Of a stretch of DNA of 16,902 nucleotides, positions 1 through 10,081 are shown one piece after another. The DNA is from Ettlia oleoabundans (lineage: Eukaryota; Chlorophyta; Chlorophyceae; Chlamydomonadales). A program made the translations under genes and the position numbers. The notes under the pieces are model-generated. The model was not told the DNA's origin. It ran no database searches and was given only the letters and a program-made list of their open reading frames with translations. The first letter of the stretch is position 1, and each line of letters opens with the position of its first letter. The stretch lies in contig JAAMXP010005409.1 of the NCBI GenBank assembly GCA_019693395.1, positions 813-17,714 of the forward strand, written 5' to 3'.

Positions 1-104
1 ACACTTGCACACACACGCACGGGCACATATACACCACCACCCACTGACCCACCCATCGGGCGCCCAACCACTTGCCATCCACCAACAAATACTCGTGCAT
101 GCAC
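1..104 (-). other. Intron 6 of the NDUFS1 gene (partial), CA/TG-rich
   Basis: After the exon 6 donor (AAG|gtgcat, intron starting at 104 on the minus strand) the sequence runs to the window edge without an acceptor plus a matching coding frame. Positions 1-30 are a short imperfect CA run on the plus strand. Nothing else is seen. Confidence 0.6.
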
Positions 105-2444
105 CTTGTCTCCCTTGATGTACGGCACATTAAGTCGCTGGTAGCGCAGTGCGTCGTACTGGAAGCGCGCCTTGTCGCTGATCCACTCCTGGTTCACATC
201 CTCGTTCAGCCGTGGAACAATGCGAAGCACCTGCGGAGGGGGGCGGCGGGCGTGCTCACACAACCATCAAAGAAACGTGGAACATTGCAGCCAGAAGAGC
301 AGAGGATGTGGAGTGGCAATATTGTCGAGTAGAGGGAAGTGGGCTGCTTGCTGAGCAGAAGGTGCACAGCAAGGGTGGGGCAAACAGCGGTGTGAATGGT
401 GAGCAAACCTAGATGAACACCAGCTCTTGTTGGTGCCTGCCTGCACGTGATAGGGAACGAAACCAGTCATGTCCGCATACTTCAGCTGACCTGCCAGGTC
501 ACACAAACCCAAACGCCCACGTTCATCGCGTTCTGACCCTGTTGTCTTCCCCCTTCCCCTCCACCTCCCCAGCGCCCACACACCTCCACGCCGCGCGAAT
601 CTATGCGTATGTTTGCGCCCATTGCGTCACTTGTGTCCACGCTCTCAGTGGTCTTCAGCTCCCAGTTGCGGTAGGTGAAGGCTGCGGGCTTTGAGGTGAG
701 GGCGCCCACGGGGCACAGGTCAATCACGTTGCCGCTCAGCTCGCTCGTCATCAACTGTGCGTGCCGTGGGGTGGGGAAAGGGGGGTTGGTGGGTAAGAGA
801 CAGGCGAGAGCCAGGTAACACGGCTGGGAGGCAGTCGGGGAAGAGAAACGCAGGGACCAAGAGAGCGTGTTTGGGCAATGTGCATGGTGCTCGACAGCTT
901 GGTGCCTGCCCATCCATTGTACCCACTCTTGACCTTTGAGCTCGGGTGCAGCTCCCAATCGTCGTGCCCTGCTGCAGTTCCCTCCTCGCCAATACCACAC
1001 AGCCTTCGGCACCCCAACATAAAGCCAGGCAACCGCAGCTTTTTGGGCAAAGCTGCCTCACCCAACCATGTAACTGCCTAAGCACTCCTGGTCCTCCCTC
1101 AACACAGCACAGCCTGAGCAACCGCAACACCAGCCGCACCTTCTCCACGTATGTGCCGACTTCAGAATCCCTGCCACGCCCCGTTATGCCCAAGTCGTCT
1201 GTGCCCGCAATCTCCTTTGCGAAGCGGATGCAACGTGTGCAGTGGATGCAGCGCGTCATCACCGTCTTCACCAGAGGACCCAGGTTCTTGTCGCTCACTG
1301 CACGCTTCACCTCGGTGAAACGCCCGCGGTCGCTGCCGAAAATCATCGACTGCAGGAGGTCGTGGTTGGAGATGGGGTAAGGTTGGTTGAGGGAGGCAGG
1401 AGGAATGATGCCATTGGACAGTGAAAGCTGTGCTGCCAGCAAACAGGCAAGCTGCAACCAAAAACAGGCACATTTGGCAACCAGCTGTCTCAACACTCTT
1501 TCAGCCAGTTGGCAAACCATGCTTACAACCTCTCACTTATACGGCGTTACTTGTCTGTCTGTCCTGTTCATGCCGGACTCCCAAGCACCAGACTACATTC
1601 GCTGGCTGCAATTGCACATGAAGAAGCAGGAACCAGCCTGTGCTTTTGGATACCGCCAGCCACCCACCTGGTCCTGGAGGTCGCACTCTCCACCCTGGTC
1701 GCAGATGGGGCAATCAAGGGGGTGGTTAATGAGCAAAAACTCCATCACACCCTCCCGGGCCTTCTTCACCAATGGTGTGTTAGTCTTAATATTCATGCCG
1801 GGGCCCGCGGGCATTGCACAGGAAGCGACCGGCTTCGGGCTCTTTTCAACCTGCAGTTCAGGAGATGAGGCGGCAAGTACGGCACACAAAGCCTGAAAGT
1901 TGGAAGTGACATCACAACTACAGCTGCAGCTCTGCATCTACTATCCTGTGGCAGTAATGATCCCTCAACATCACGCTCTACCGCAACAGGCTGGCTCTGG
2001 ACGGCAGCAGCGACGACAGCCATGGCGGCGCCTCCGCCAACGCACCTCGACCAAGCACATCCTGCAGTTGCCTGCAATAGACAGACGCTGGTGGTAGCAG
2101 AACCTGCAAAAATCCCAGGGTGCAGCGCAGGGCTTGTGAGGCAAGGCTGCTGAGGTTCGGTCCGCCCTATTTCCTGCAAACCCTCGGCGCACTAAACATG
2201 CTAACGCAGCCATCAGTATGCCCGTTACGCCAAAAGTCCCTAGCCAAGAAGCAGCGCACCTAGGAATGTCGACTCCCGCAGCGTCGCAGGCCTGCAGCAC
2301 GTTGCTGCCCTTGAGAACCTTTGTGGGCTTCCCATCCACCGTCACCTCGATCAAGTCCTCTGCAGGCGCGGGCTGCGCTGAAAGGCACCGCTGCGCTTGC
2401 AGCCGGTGCAGCTGGCGTGCTGCGGCGCTAAGAGAGCGCCTCAT
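105..2444 (-). CDS. NDUFS1: NADH:ubiquinone oxidoreductase 75-kDa Fe-S subunit, mitochondrial (5' part, six exons)
   Basis: This is the largest Fe-S subunit of the complex I peripheral arm in the mitochondrial matrix; it carries electrons from NADH/FMN towards ubiquinone. Exons, in order: 2444-2260, 2103-2046, 1850-1668, 1349-1140, 754-584 and 230-105, giving 311 residues. A roughly 700-residue family implies the rest lies left of the window. The first ~30 residues are Arg/Ala/Ser-rich like a mitochondrial presequence. All ligands of three clusters are visible: C64, C75, C78, C92 (2Fe-2S, N1b); H124, C128, C131, C137 (N5); C176, C179, C182, C226 (N4). Their spacing matches the human protein as I remember it. 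Junctions keep frame, for example CCT-AG|gtgcgc to ttgcag|G-TTC. The start is the first ATG before the leader and the ferredoxin-like domain. Introns 3-5 (318, 385 and 353 nt) hold nothing else I recognise. The algal symbol may be NUO75 or NUOS1. Confidence 0.95.
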
Positions 2445-2901
2445 ATTGAAGCACACCAGTAGAATGCCCGTGACGCGCTCTGCGCACAGTTCTGCAACCC
2501 AGCCCTGGCTGTACGCCGCTTGTACATCAAGACCCAACCCAAACCCCTCGTCTGCACACGGATAGGTACACAGGTTGATAAAGTCTTCAAGCTGGAAACG
2601 GCTTCTCTCAAGCTTTCAGAATTAGTCACCTAAGAATTTCCAAGTTGGGTCCTTGTAGTAGCACACAAGGTATGCCTGCCTGGCCTTGTGCCTGGAAACT
2701 GGATGAAGTCCGGGATGCCAACGGGGCTGCTTGGACGAAAAGTAGCATGTGAAATGTGGCAGCACGTCAAATGGGGGCTAGTATTTAAGGGTCAAGAAAC
2801 ACAATGAAATGTGTTCAATGCAAAGTGCAAAACAACAGGCACTGCAAAACCTCTGAATTGCAACAACAGCGAGCAGACGACTCCTAGTCAGCCCTCCATT
2901 T
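2445..2901. other. Spacer between shikimate kinase stop and NDUFS1 start
   Basis: Both flanking genes read on the minus strand. These 457 bases therefore hold the 3' UTR of the kinase gene and the promoter plus 5' UTR of NDUFS1. I see no convincing ORF, TATA box, or minus-strand TGTAA (plus-strand TTACA) here, so where the kinase transcript ends is unclear. Confidence 0.5.
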
Positions 2902-5091
2902 TTAAGGGAGGAAGGGGTCCTCCTGCTCCTGCTTGGCCACCGGGCTCTCCATGACGCGCATCGTGGCTGGCAGCTCGCCATCTCGCACAATCTCAAACTC
3001 CATGCGCCGCCGCCGCTCCTCTGCGTTCAGAGGAGGATGGTATGCACTGGTGTTGAGAGGGTCTGTGCGCAGATATTGCAGTAGTATAGCAGGCACATGA
3101 CAGACACAAGTTGTTCTTCCCCTTTCTTTGCCAAGATTCCACCATTCAAACCAGTGCAACTCCGTGCAACTCCATGCAGTGCAGTGTAGCACACAGCAAA
3201 CCAGCTACCATCCAGCCACACAGGCACAGCCCCAGCTAAAGCCAACTATCAACAGCGTCGGCACCAAAGCACCCACCCGCGTCGTCCTTGACCCGCTGGT
3301 TGATGGCTGCCAGCACGCGATAGGCCACCTCCATGGCAGTTGCCCCAATATCGGCATCAGGCCCGCTGCCCTCCAACGACACCTTCAGGTCGGCAACCTG
3401 GTACACACTCTGTCGCTCCTCCAGCAGCGCACTCAGCCGCTCTACCGCAGCTGTGTAAGCATCTGCATGCTGCTCGCCACCCTGCACAACATGTCAAGGA
3501 AGAACAGCAACGTGGTTGATCAACTGGCATGCTGGCCTTATGGCAAGCTGTGCCTGACAAGATGGAGATGCAGTCAACCCGGACCAGTAGTGCAAGCGCC
3601 CACACGATACATGCAAGACATCACAGCCAGTTGACTGCCACGCATTGCCCTGCATATCTTGCGCGACGAACCTGCGACAGCAGAGGCCGCGTCTCCGTTC
3701 CGTCACCCACCACTCGGTGCGCCAGCAGGGTTGCAGACCCATTGAGCCAGATGCTGATCCCGCCCTGCATGTGGCCCCAGTTCTCTGCCCGCGTGGGTAC
3801 GCCGCCACCAGTGGCTACTACACAGTTTTTGAATGGCGCAAGCTCCTACAGGGTGTGGTGAAGGGTGTCTTAAGGAGATTCAAGCTCATACACATGGTTC
3901 AACGGCAGGATCCATACAGGAGGCGTGGTAACATCGGCAGTTGCCTGCATGCCGTTTGCTTCCCCACCTCGGCTCCTTATCAAGCTCCCAAGGGTGCCAA
4001 GTCGGCTTGAGCGCCACCTTTCCACTGCGTTACATCCCTCCATGCAAGCTTATTTCCCTGGCATGATGCTCACCGCCAACACTTGCGTCTCCAGCTCACG
4101 AAACGACTCCTCGCCATCCTCAGCAAAAATCTCAGACACCTTTTTTTGGCTCAGCTGCTCAATCAACATGTCTACACACAAATAAACATGCAACTGTGTC
4201 AGTCTTTGTGCACCAAGTGGCTTGCAGTGAACCAATTAGGTTACAGCGCAAGCCAGACGTGCGGAGCAGCGGCAGGCAGCCACAGAGCGGCGGCAACCGC
4301 GCTGATCAACATGGGCCCAGGCGCTGGCTGACAAAGCAAGCAGGCTGTTGCCAGCCGGAAGGGGCCCCGTCGCACTTTTTATGTCCTGCATCAGCGTTGC
4401 TGCACCTACCTGTGTCAAAGAAGCAATAGCCCAGGGCCTGGCTGATAAGCTTGCCAACTGTGGACTTGCCGCTGCAGAAAGAGGAGGGAGTAACAACCGC
4501 CAGGGACTGATTGGCTCCATTGTTTCTCAGGTTCTCAGGTTCGAACAAATGGCATTTTGCTTCACAGCCATGTGCTGCAGTTCAGTCTGACGCTAGCACG
4601 TGAAAAGCACCACAGTGAATATACCAGCCAACAACACTTGCTCAATGCATTTGCTGTGGAGTGCACCTGCCCATCATGCCAACCAGGAACAGGCTAGTAC
4701 CCTGCAGTCCCTCTACAACCTCGGCTGCAGTGTCCTGCAAGAGTAGCAGGATGAATGGGTTGTGAAGGGCTCATAGAACGGCCCGGGACGGTTGGGCACA
4801 ACTGACCCCCAATGGCTTATGCCCCTTGCCTTCATGTGCATGCATCTGCATGCTGCGTTTACGAGTAACGCGTTCTTGCCACACCTCGATTTGCTGCGTC
4901 AGTGCGGCATAGTCCTTGTTGGCAGCCTCAAACCGCTCCTTATCAAACTCACGGGACGCTGACTGCACAGCAACCGCTCGCCACCGCTGCTGCCAGCTGC
5001 TGCAGGACTGCTGAGCTAGTTGTCGGCGTGGCTGTGCGGTTATTTGCCTGTTGCAGCGTGCGACGTTGGTACTGAAGTATAGTGCGCGCAT
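2902..5091 (-). CDS. Shikimate kinase, probably plastid-targeted (seven exons, complete)
   Basis: The enzyme phosphorylates the 3-hydroxyl of shikimate with ATP, a step of chorismate and aromatic amino acid synthesis in plastids. Exons: 5091-4885, 4734-4667, 4471-4410, 4171-4074, 3845-3672, 3481-3277 and 3062-2902; 324 residues. Residues 1-45 are rich in Arg, Ala, Ser and Gln and nearly acid-free, like a transit peptide. The kinase core runs from about 78 to 270. The Walker A loop GMMGSGKST is at 88-96. Likely shikimate-binding residues are D111/D113 (FFDTD), R137 (ESFRELE), GGG 158-160 and R226. The lid arginine is R198 (TRPLL). These assignments are by motif comparison with bacterial and plant kinases. 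Keeping them argues against the inactive SKL1 branch. A charged tail of about 50 residues follows the core. The gene is divergent from the flavin-reductase-like gene. The start is the first ATG of the leader; open frame continues upstream. Confidence 0.93.
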
Positions 5092-5470
5092 GACGGCTGG
5101 CCGCTGAGTGGCCACCGAGGGTCTTTGCGTTGCTATCATCGTGTTCTGCATGTTATGCATGTGATCCTTGTGCAATGTCAATGCCAATGCGGCTGCCAAA
5201 ACTGCACAGGAGGCAGGGGGAGATGCAAAAATACCAGGCCAAATTCCCTCCGACGGCTTAATAACAACAATGCACGTTATGCTTATCTTGCTGCACTGCT
5301 GGGTTATTGGTATAGTGGGTAAGCTGTACAGCGCTGCAGTACTGTACAGACCTCGAGTACACACATTTCCCCCGGGGCTGGCAATGCTATGGCAGTATTT
5401 TTGCAGGGGTCCATCAGCTTATATCACTTGTCGAGTTATAGATTGAAATACGAAACTGAAAGTGATCGCG
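5092..5470. promoter_or_regulatory. Divergent intergenic region between shikimate kinase and flavoprotein genes
   Basis: These 379 bases separate the two start codons and must hold both 5' UTRs and promoters. It is more AT-rich near the flavoprotein start, with a TATATCAC-like stretch around 5419-5426. I cannot assign a TATA box or factor site with confidence. Open frames here read into the kinase leader and show no family motif. Confidence 0.4.
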
Positions 5471-7115
5471 ATGTCCCGTTCGCTTTCACACATCCTTGCG
5501 GCAGCAGCGGGAGCAGGGGTGCTGTATGTGATACAGCAGCTCCTTCAGTTGAACACACGACGGCGTTCTCAGCAATTAAAAGGCAGCGACGGGGCGGCAG
5601 CAGAAGTAGGCGGTGCAAGAACAAGCCTTGGTGGCGGCAGCAGCAAGGGTAGTTTATGGCAGCCCACACCACATCCCGATTGGCGACCGCCACAGAAGCA
5701 GCCAGCACCTTTTGACACAGACAACATGCATTCACTAGACCCTGCGCAGCTACCTGCGGACGTTCTGTACCCGCTGGTGATTTCAGCGGTGGTGCCGCGT
5801 CCCATTGGTGCGTGCCATCCATTGTGCCAGTTCTGCTGCTCTGCAGAATCAAGCTACTCAAAACCTTGCATCGTAATCTTGAGCTTTGTGTCAGGTCACA
5901 TGATCTTCTGTGACAATTGTGCCGGGCCAGCCTCGCCACGCCTCTCCTGCACAATCAGCTCCGCCCTGGCCCACTTTTACTGCAGCCTTCGTATCAACAA
6001 AAAACAAGGCAGGTGTGGGCAACTTGGCGCCATATTCTTACTTCAATGTCATGGCTCACAACCCACCCACCGTGGCCATCGGCTGCTCTGCCAGCCGACT
6101 GCGAAGCCACGGCAAGAAGGATACGCTGGTCAACATCCTGGAGACAGGGTGAGAGGCCACAGGTGGCTTGGCACTGGACTGGATGGAAGGCTCCTGGGGT
6201 ATGTGGCCACATGTGGCTAGGGCGCTGCTCTTTCCAAATTGCGTTTCGCTGCCACTATGTCTGCCGGTTCATGCCTGCAGAAACCAGTTATGTTGCCCTG
6301 TTTGCTTGCTTGTTCCTTTGTGGCTGCCTGCCCCTCCATTCAGGGAGTTTGTGGTGAACATCATGAGCGAGTGGTTTATTGAGGCTGCCAACCATTGCTG
6401 TGGCAGTTTTGACTATGGCGAGGACGAAATGGCGCTGAGTGGCCTCACACCGCTTCCCTCGGCCAAGGTGCCCGCCCAGCTCCCGCCATTGTTGTGAACT
6501 GCCTTTCTGCGCTTGCGTGTTTGTGTTTTTGCTGTACTAGAATGCTGCTGTGCCATGCCCTGCTTGAACATATGCATTATGCTGGTGGCCTGTCTCTCTA
6601 TACCTTTCTTGTCGGGTTGCTTACTTGCTCTATGACCCCACTCCTATCACCCCTGCTACTGCTCACGGACTGCTACAGGTGCGGCCGCCACGGGTCAAGG
6701 AATCAGCTGTGCAGATGGAGTGCGTGCTACGTGACACGCACGAGGTCAAGGATGCGAGCGGCAAGGTCACCTGCGTGATTGTTATCGGGGAGGTGGTGCT
6801 GATGCACGTGCACGAGGGCGTGGCAGGTGAGCCTGCTGCTGGCCCTGTCTGTGACGCTAACTTCCCTTGCTATTCAGAGCCGGCTGCACTTGTACGCTTT
6901 GCTGAGTGAGATTGTTACCCCTTATGCCCTGCTACACGCCTGCAGGCAGGTCACCTAGTGGCAAGCTGGTGGTCGACATTGAAAAGTATCACCCTATCTC
7001 CCGCCTGGGTGGCAACACATACGGGCGGGTGTCAGGCCTGTTTGACCTGCCGCGCCCAGACCGCGGCCCTGCACCAGTGCAGCAGAAGCTGACGTACACA
7101 AGCTCACCCGTTTGA
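5471..7115 (+). CDS. Flavin-reductase-like FMN-binding domain protein (five exons, complete)
   Basis: This belongs to the family of FMN-binding split-barrel flavoproteins (flavin reductase-like domain, DIM6/NTAB type), which bind FMN and act as flavin reductases or oxygenase partners. The substrate cannot be told. Exons: 5471-5807, 5986-6148, 6344-6467, 6679-6826 and 6946-7115; 313 residues. Residues 8-27 are a hydrophobic Ala/Val/Leu stretch after a short N-terminus, so it may be a membrane anchor or organelle signal. Residues 30-90 are low-complexity linker. The domain begins at the PRPIAFVSTK motif around 109-118, continues with NLAPYSYFN (125-133) and HNPP, and holds EFVVNIMSEW from about 168. 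The C-terminal part has an RLGGNTYGRV segment. The four introns have GT-AG ends and phases 1, 2, 0 and 1. The ATG at 5471 precedes the hydrophobic stretch; the in-frame GTG at 5462 is not needed. Confidence 0.9.
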
Positions 7116-7174
7116 CTGTGCACCCTTCTGACAGCGGCAACCTGCGCTCATAGACCTTTCTGCAGCACCGCCAC

Positions 7175-7179
7175 TGTAA
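7175..7179 (+). terminator. TGTAA poly(A) signal of the flavoprotein gene
   Basis: TGTAA, the usual green-algal polyadenylation signal, lies 60 bases after the TGA at 7113-7115 on the same strand. The motif is short, so chance occurrence is possible; spacing and strand support it. Confidence 0.55.
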
Positions 7180-7426
7180 GTTACCCACATAATTTGATCC
7201 CTGCCCTCACTTTTTACCCATAAGACAATTGCAATGCAGTGTAGGAACCTCATGCTTTGCCAAAAAGCTGGGCGGTCGTGGCGGGGTAAGGACGCATATC
7301 CTTGAGGCTTCATGAGTTGAGAACTGTTGACAACACCAACCCTGATAGACGTGGCAACTGCTAATCCGCAACAGATCCAGCACCAGTTGCCCCCCTCCAA
7401 AGGCAGTACGAGAGCCTTAGAAACAC

Positions 7427-7431
7427 TTACA
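7427..7431 (-). terminator. TGTAA poly(A) signal of GT77 copy A
   Basis: TTACA on the plus strand reads TGTAA on the minus strand, 56 bases past the stop codon at 7490-7488. This mirrors the arrangement after the convergent flavoprotein gene. Confidence 0.55.
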
Positions 7432-7487
7432 TTTTATCCAGGAAACAAGCAGCGAAACAGGTGGCATCCACAACCAGCGCTGAGGCC

Positions 7488-10081
7488 TCAGCGGGAGCCG
7501 GGCTCGCTGCCGCCCGGAAAGTTGTCGAGTGCATGCTCGTCGCCATGGATGTAGTAGCTGATGATGGCTCGTATGCGCTCAGGCTTGTCTGCATAAAGGT
7601 ATTGGCAGGAGAGAGAGACTGAGATCCTGGCAGCTGGACAGGTAGAGATGGGTGCACCGGCACAGTGATGCCATGCCCAAATTTCAACTGATGGTGAGCA
7701 GCACACTGAAAAGTCAGCCATGGCCGGCGGCTGCAAAGAGCATGCAACTGCACTCAACTGCACTCACCAGGATGGTAGTTTGAGTGCTGCACGACGATTG
7801 GTAGTTGTTCAATGAGGGCAGGGCACACACAGGAAGAGCAGATCAGTTGGGTAAGACAGATGGACCACAACAACGAGCCATACTTGCATGCTAACCCATG
7901 CAATCTGCATCGCAAGTCGCTGGCAGGACTGCTCCAGGCAGGTTCTGTCAAGAACTACAGCATAACTCACCACCTGAACTTTCCAGAAGGTGAATGGAGC
8001 AGACGGACACAATCAAATGAGGGAGCAATGAGCACAATTGCACACACATGAAAGGGGAGTTAGTATTGCAGCAGCAGCAGCAGGTGTGTTTGGAGACATG
8101 GAGTCACTAGTGCACAGGCAAACAATCCTGCAAAATTGCTGAAGTATCAGCCCTATATGCAAACGACTGGACTCCAGGGTACCAGCCCAGCTGCGTGGGC
8201 GGCTCACCATCACTGGCTTTGGCTGCTCTTCCTTAGGCAGCTGACGGACCTCCTTGAAAAGGAACTTTGTGTTCATGAACTGTAGGAACAGGCAGCCAGA
8301 TGAAATGCTTGGAGCCATGGATCGGAAGCTGATGAAGCGTTGCTAGGGTCCACCTCCCAATTCACCTGCTCCTTACCTTTGTGTAGTCCATGACACGTGC
8401 AGTGACCTGCAAATGGCAGGCAACATCTTGGACAGGGATCAGGTGGCTGACAGGAGTGGGATAGCGGGTCATTCTACCGTCACCACTAGCCAACCTTTGA
8501 TCTAAAACCCATGCTTGGCACCTGTGGTGACCGGTAATCTCCATGTGACAAGAAGAATAAAAACTCATTATATACACTTTGATCCCAGTCAGCCTCCCTG
8601 GCAAGCCTATCTGCAAGCACAGGAGTTTGCACCCGCGGTAAGTGAAGAGAACACCAACAAATCTGCGACCGTCCCAGCGGGAGCCAAGGCAGGCCCCTGC
8701 CTGCAATGCGGGTCAGAAGATCGATTGTTTTATTGTTGGACTTGATGAAGAAGAGGCCGGAGTTGAAGGCCATGTGGCGCGTGCCCTGCGCGTAGCGGCT
8801 CCATCCCTGCAGCAGGAAGGGCGTGTCTCAACAGAACCCTTCACTGCCAGCCCACAGCCGGACAAACAGCGGTGCCCAGTAGCCAGGAACAGTGCCAGTT
8901 AGCATGCTTGCTGTGAGCCGGCAGGCCTGCTCCCCACCATGCTGGGGTCATCAATGCCGTAGATCTCGCCATAGGCTGTGGGTGGGTCAAACCCGTCGGT
9001 CATGCCCTCCACATCGCTGTCGCGGTACAGATGGTCAAAGGGGTTCTGTAGTGTGGCTATATCCACATCACTGCAATCAGTAGGCCGGTGGCAAGGGGGA
9101 GTGGGAGGGCCAGAGTGAGCGATTATGTAAGCAGACGTTGGCGCAAGTTTTTGAGGGGATAAGTGGCCGTGCAACAGCCCGTGGCATGCGGGCATGTATC
9201 AACATTGCTGGGCAAGCATGATCCACCCAAAAAGCGCTGCGTACTCTCAGGTCGACTAGCCCAACCCAACCACCCACCTGAGCAGCACGTCCCACCCCAG
9301 CTGCAAAAACTCGCGGATGATTTCATATTTCATGGCGGAGATGGCATGGTTGCTGCCTGTGTCCTTCTGGGAGTCAGGGATCACCACGGGGCGGTAGTAG
9401 TGGTTGATGTTCTTCTCCTTGCAATACGCAGCTAGCTGCTCGTCAATGGCGACAATCAGCCAGTTGGTCAGGCTGTCAATGCGCTGGACACACTGCGAAA
9501 CCAGTGAAATCGGGGCAAAAGGGACAGGCGGTGGACTCAATACAACGAAGGGCGTTTGGCAGAGCCAGGGGATGAAGTAGGCAGGCATACCACTGCATGC
9601 GCCCAGCTTAGTGGGGTGCTAGTGATACAATGGTGAGCTTGACGTTTTGCGCCCGCAGTAAAATCAAATCCCTTCGAGAGAAGTGACTTCAAGCAGAAGG
9701 GCAGGGTTGGCCCACCTCAAGCCACATGAGAAGCTCCCCATCTTCAACTAGGTCATGATTGCTGATGGCAATCATCACCTCCTTGCTGGGCGCAACGCGC
9801 TGCAATATTTCCTCCAGCTCGTTGCGCGGTTTATCGGATGAGCGTTCCATCCTGCCGTCACCACCGCCCATCTTCAGCTCCAGTTTGCGGGAGCGCACTG
9901 CCGCTACTGCGCCCTCTGGCAAATCTGCCTCTTGTGTGACCAGGTACAGCTTCTCACTCATGATCACACCAAGACACAGGCCAACAAGCAGGGCGCCCCT
10001 GAGCATGGCCGAGCGGGCCCGCACGGTGGGCACCTTATGCTTGCCCGTGGAATCCTGATCATCCACCACTATCACTCGCAT
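7488..10081 (-). CDS. GT77 nucleotide-diphospho-sugar transferase, RRA-like arabinosyltransferase, copy A (nine exons, complete)
   Basis: The protein resembles plant RRA (reduced residual arabinose) enzymes, Golgi arabinosyltransferases acting on hydroxyproline-rich glycoproteins; the actual sugar and acceptor here are inferred. Exons: 10081-9716, 9492-9278, 9070-8938, 8806-8701, 8610-8522, 8406-8377, 8279-8208, 7786-7768 and 7588-7488; 376 residues. A short basic N-terminus precedes one membrane helix at about 25-41, giving a type II Golgi topology. The DxD metal/nucleotide-sugar site is S194-D195-V196-D197, followed by [15 protein letters not shown]. Later family blocks are [16 protein letters not shown] and NYHPDK (340-345). 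Intron 4 has a GC donor (GCAG|gcaggg); exon 8 is 19 nt. Exon phases match copy B exactly. The frame opens upstream of the ATG at 10081, so an extra 5' exon cannot be ruled out. Confidence 0.92.
7768..7786 (-). other. 19-nt microexon (exon 8) of GT77 copy A
   Basis: The exon lies between gtgcag and gtgagt and encodes HSNYHP plus the first base of an Asp codon completed by exon 9. It supplies the conserved family block usually read as HMNYHPDK. No other AG acceptor lies in the preceding ~35 bases. Confidence 0.8.
8068..8083 (+). repeat. Short GCA microsatellite in intron 7 of GT77 copy A
   Basis: Five tandem GCA units plus one base lie inside the 421-nt intron 7 (8207-7787). The rest of that intron and its 446-nt counterpart in copy B (12945-13390) show no other feature. 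Confidence 0.7.
8611..8700 (-). other. GC-AG intron 4 of GT77 copy A
   Basis: The exon ends ATT-GCA-G and the intron begins gcaggg, ending cttgcag. Joining gives a GAT codon and the family sequence (T)RIAD followed by [11 protein letters not shown]. No GT donor nearby keeps that frame and spacing. Confidence 0.75.
8701..9492 (-). repeat. Inverted repeat arm A (exon 2 to exon 4 of GT77 copy A)
   Basis: This 792-base arm covers exon 2 (215), intron 2 (207), exon 3 (133), intron 3 (131) and exon 4 (106) of copy A. It pairs with 11568-12359 without any length change. By hand count there are about 23 mismatches: about 4, 10, 1, 5 and 3 in those parts in order. Similarity extends only some 18 bases into intron 1 and stops at the exon 4 donor. 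Confidence 0.9.

Larger units (their letters stand above)
7116..7487. other. Convergent spacer between flavoprotein and GT77 copy A
   Basis: These 372 bases are flanked by the two stop codons and contain both 3' UTRs. Each strand carries a TGTAA about 60 nt after its stop (7175-7179 plus, 7431-7427 minus). No further gene is supported. Confidence 0.6.

Noticed and set aside
1..60. CA-rich run as a telomeric or satellite array
   Set aside because: It is short and irregular, lies inside an intron, and is not an algal telomere repeat such as TTTAGGG or TTTTAGGG.
1387..1896. A 169-codon plus-strand frame inside the NDUFS1 region
   Set aside because: It overlaps the antisense of exon 3 and introns of a gene with complete Fe-S cluster motifs; no independent support.
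5092..5364. N-terminal extension of shikimate kinase upstream of 5091
   Set aside because: The frame stays open with more Met codons, but the extra part is compositionally unlike coding sequence and the 5091 Met already gives a full transit-like leader.
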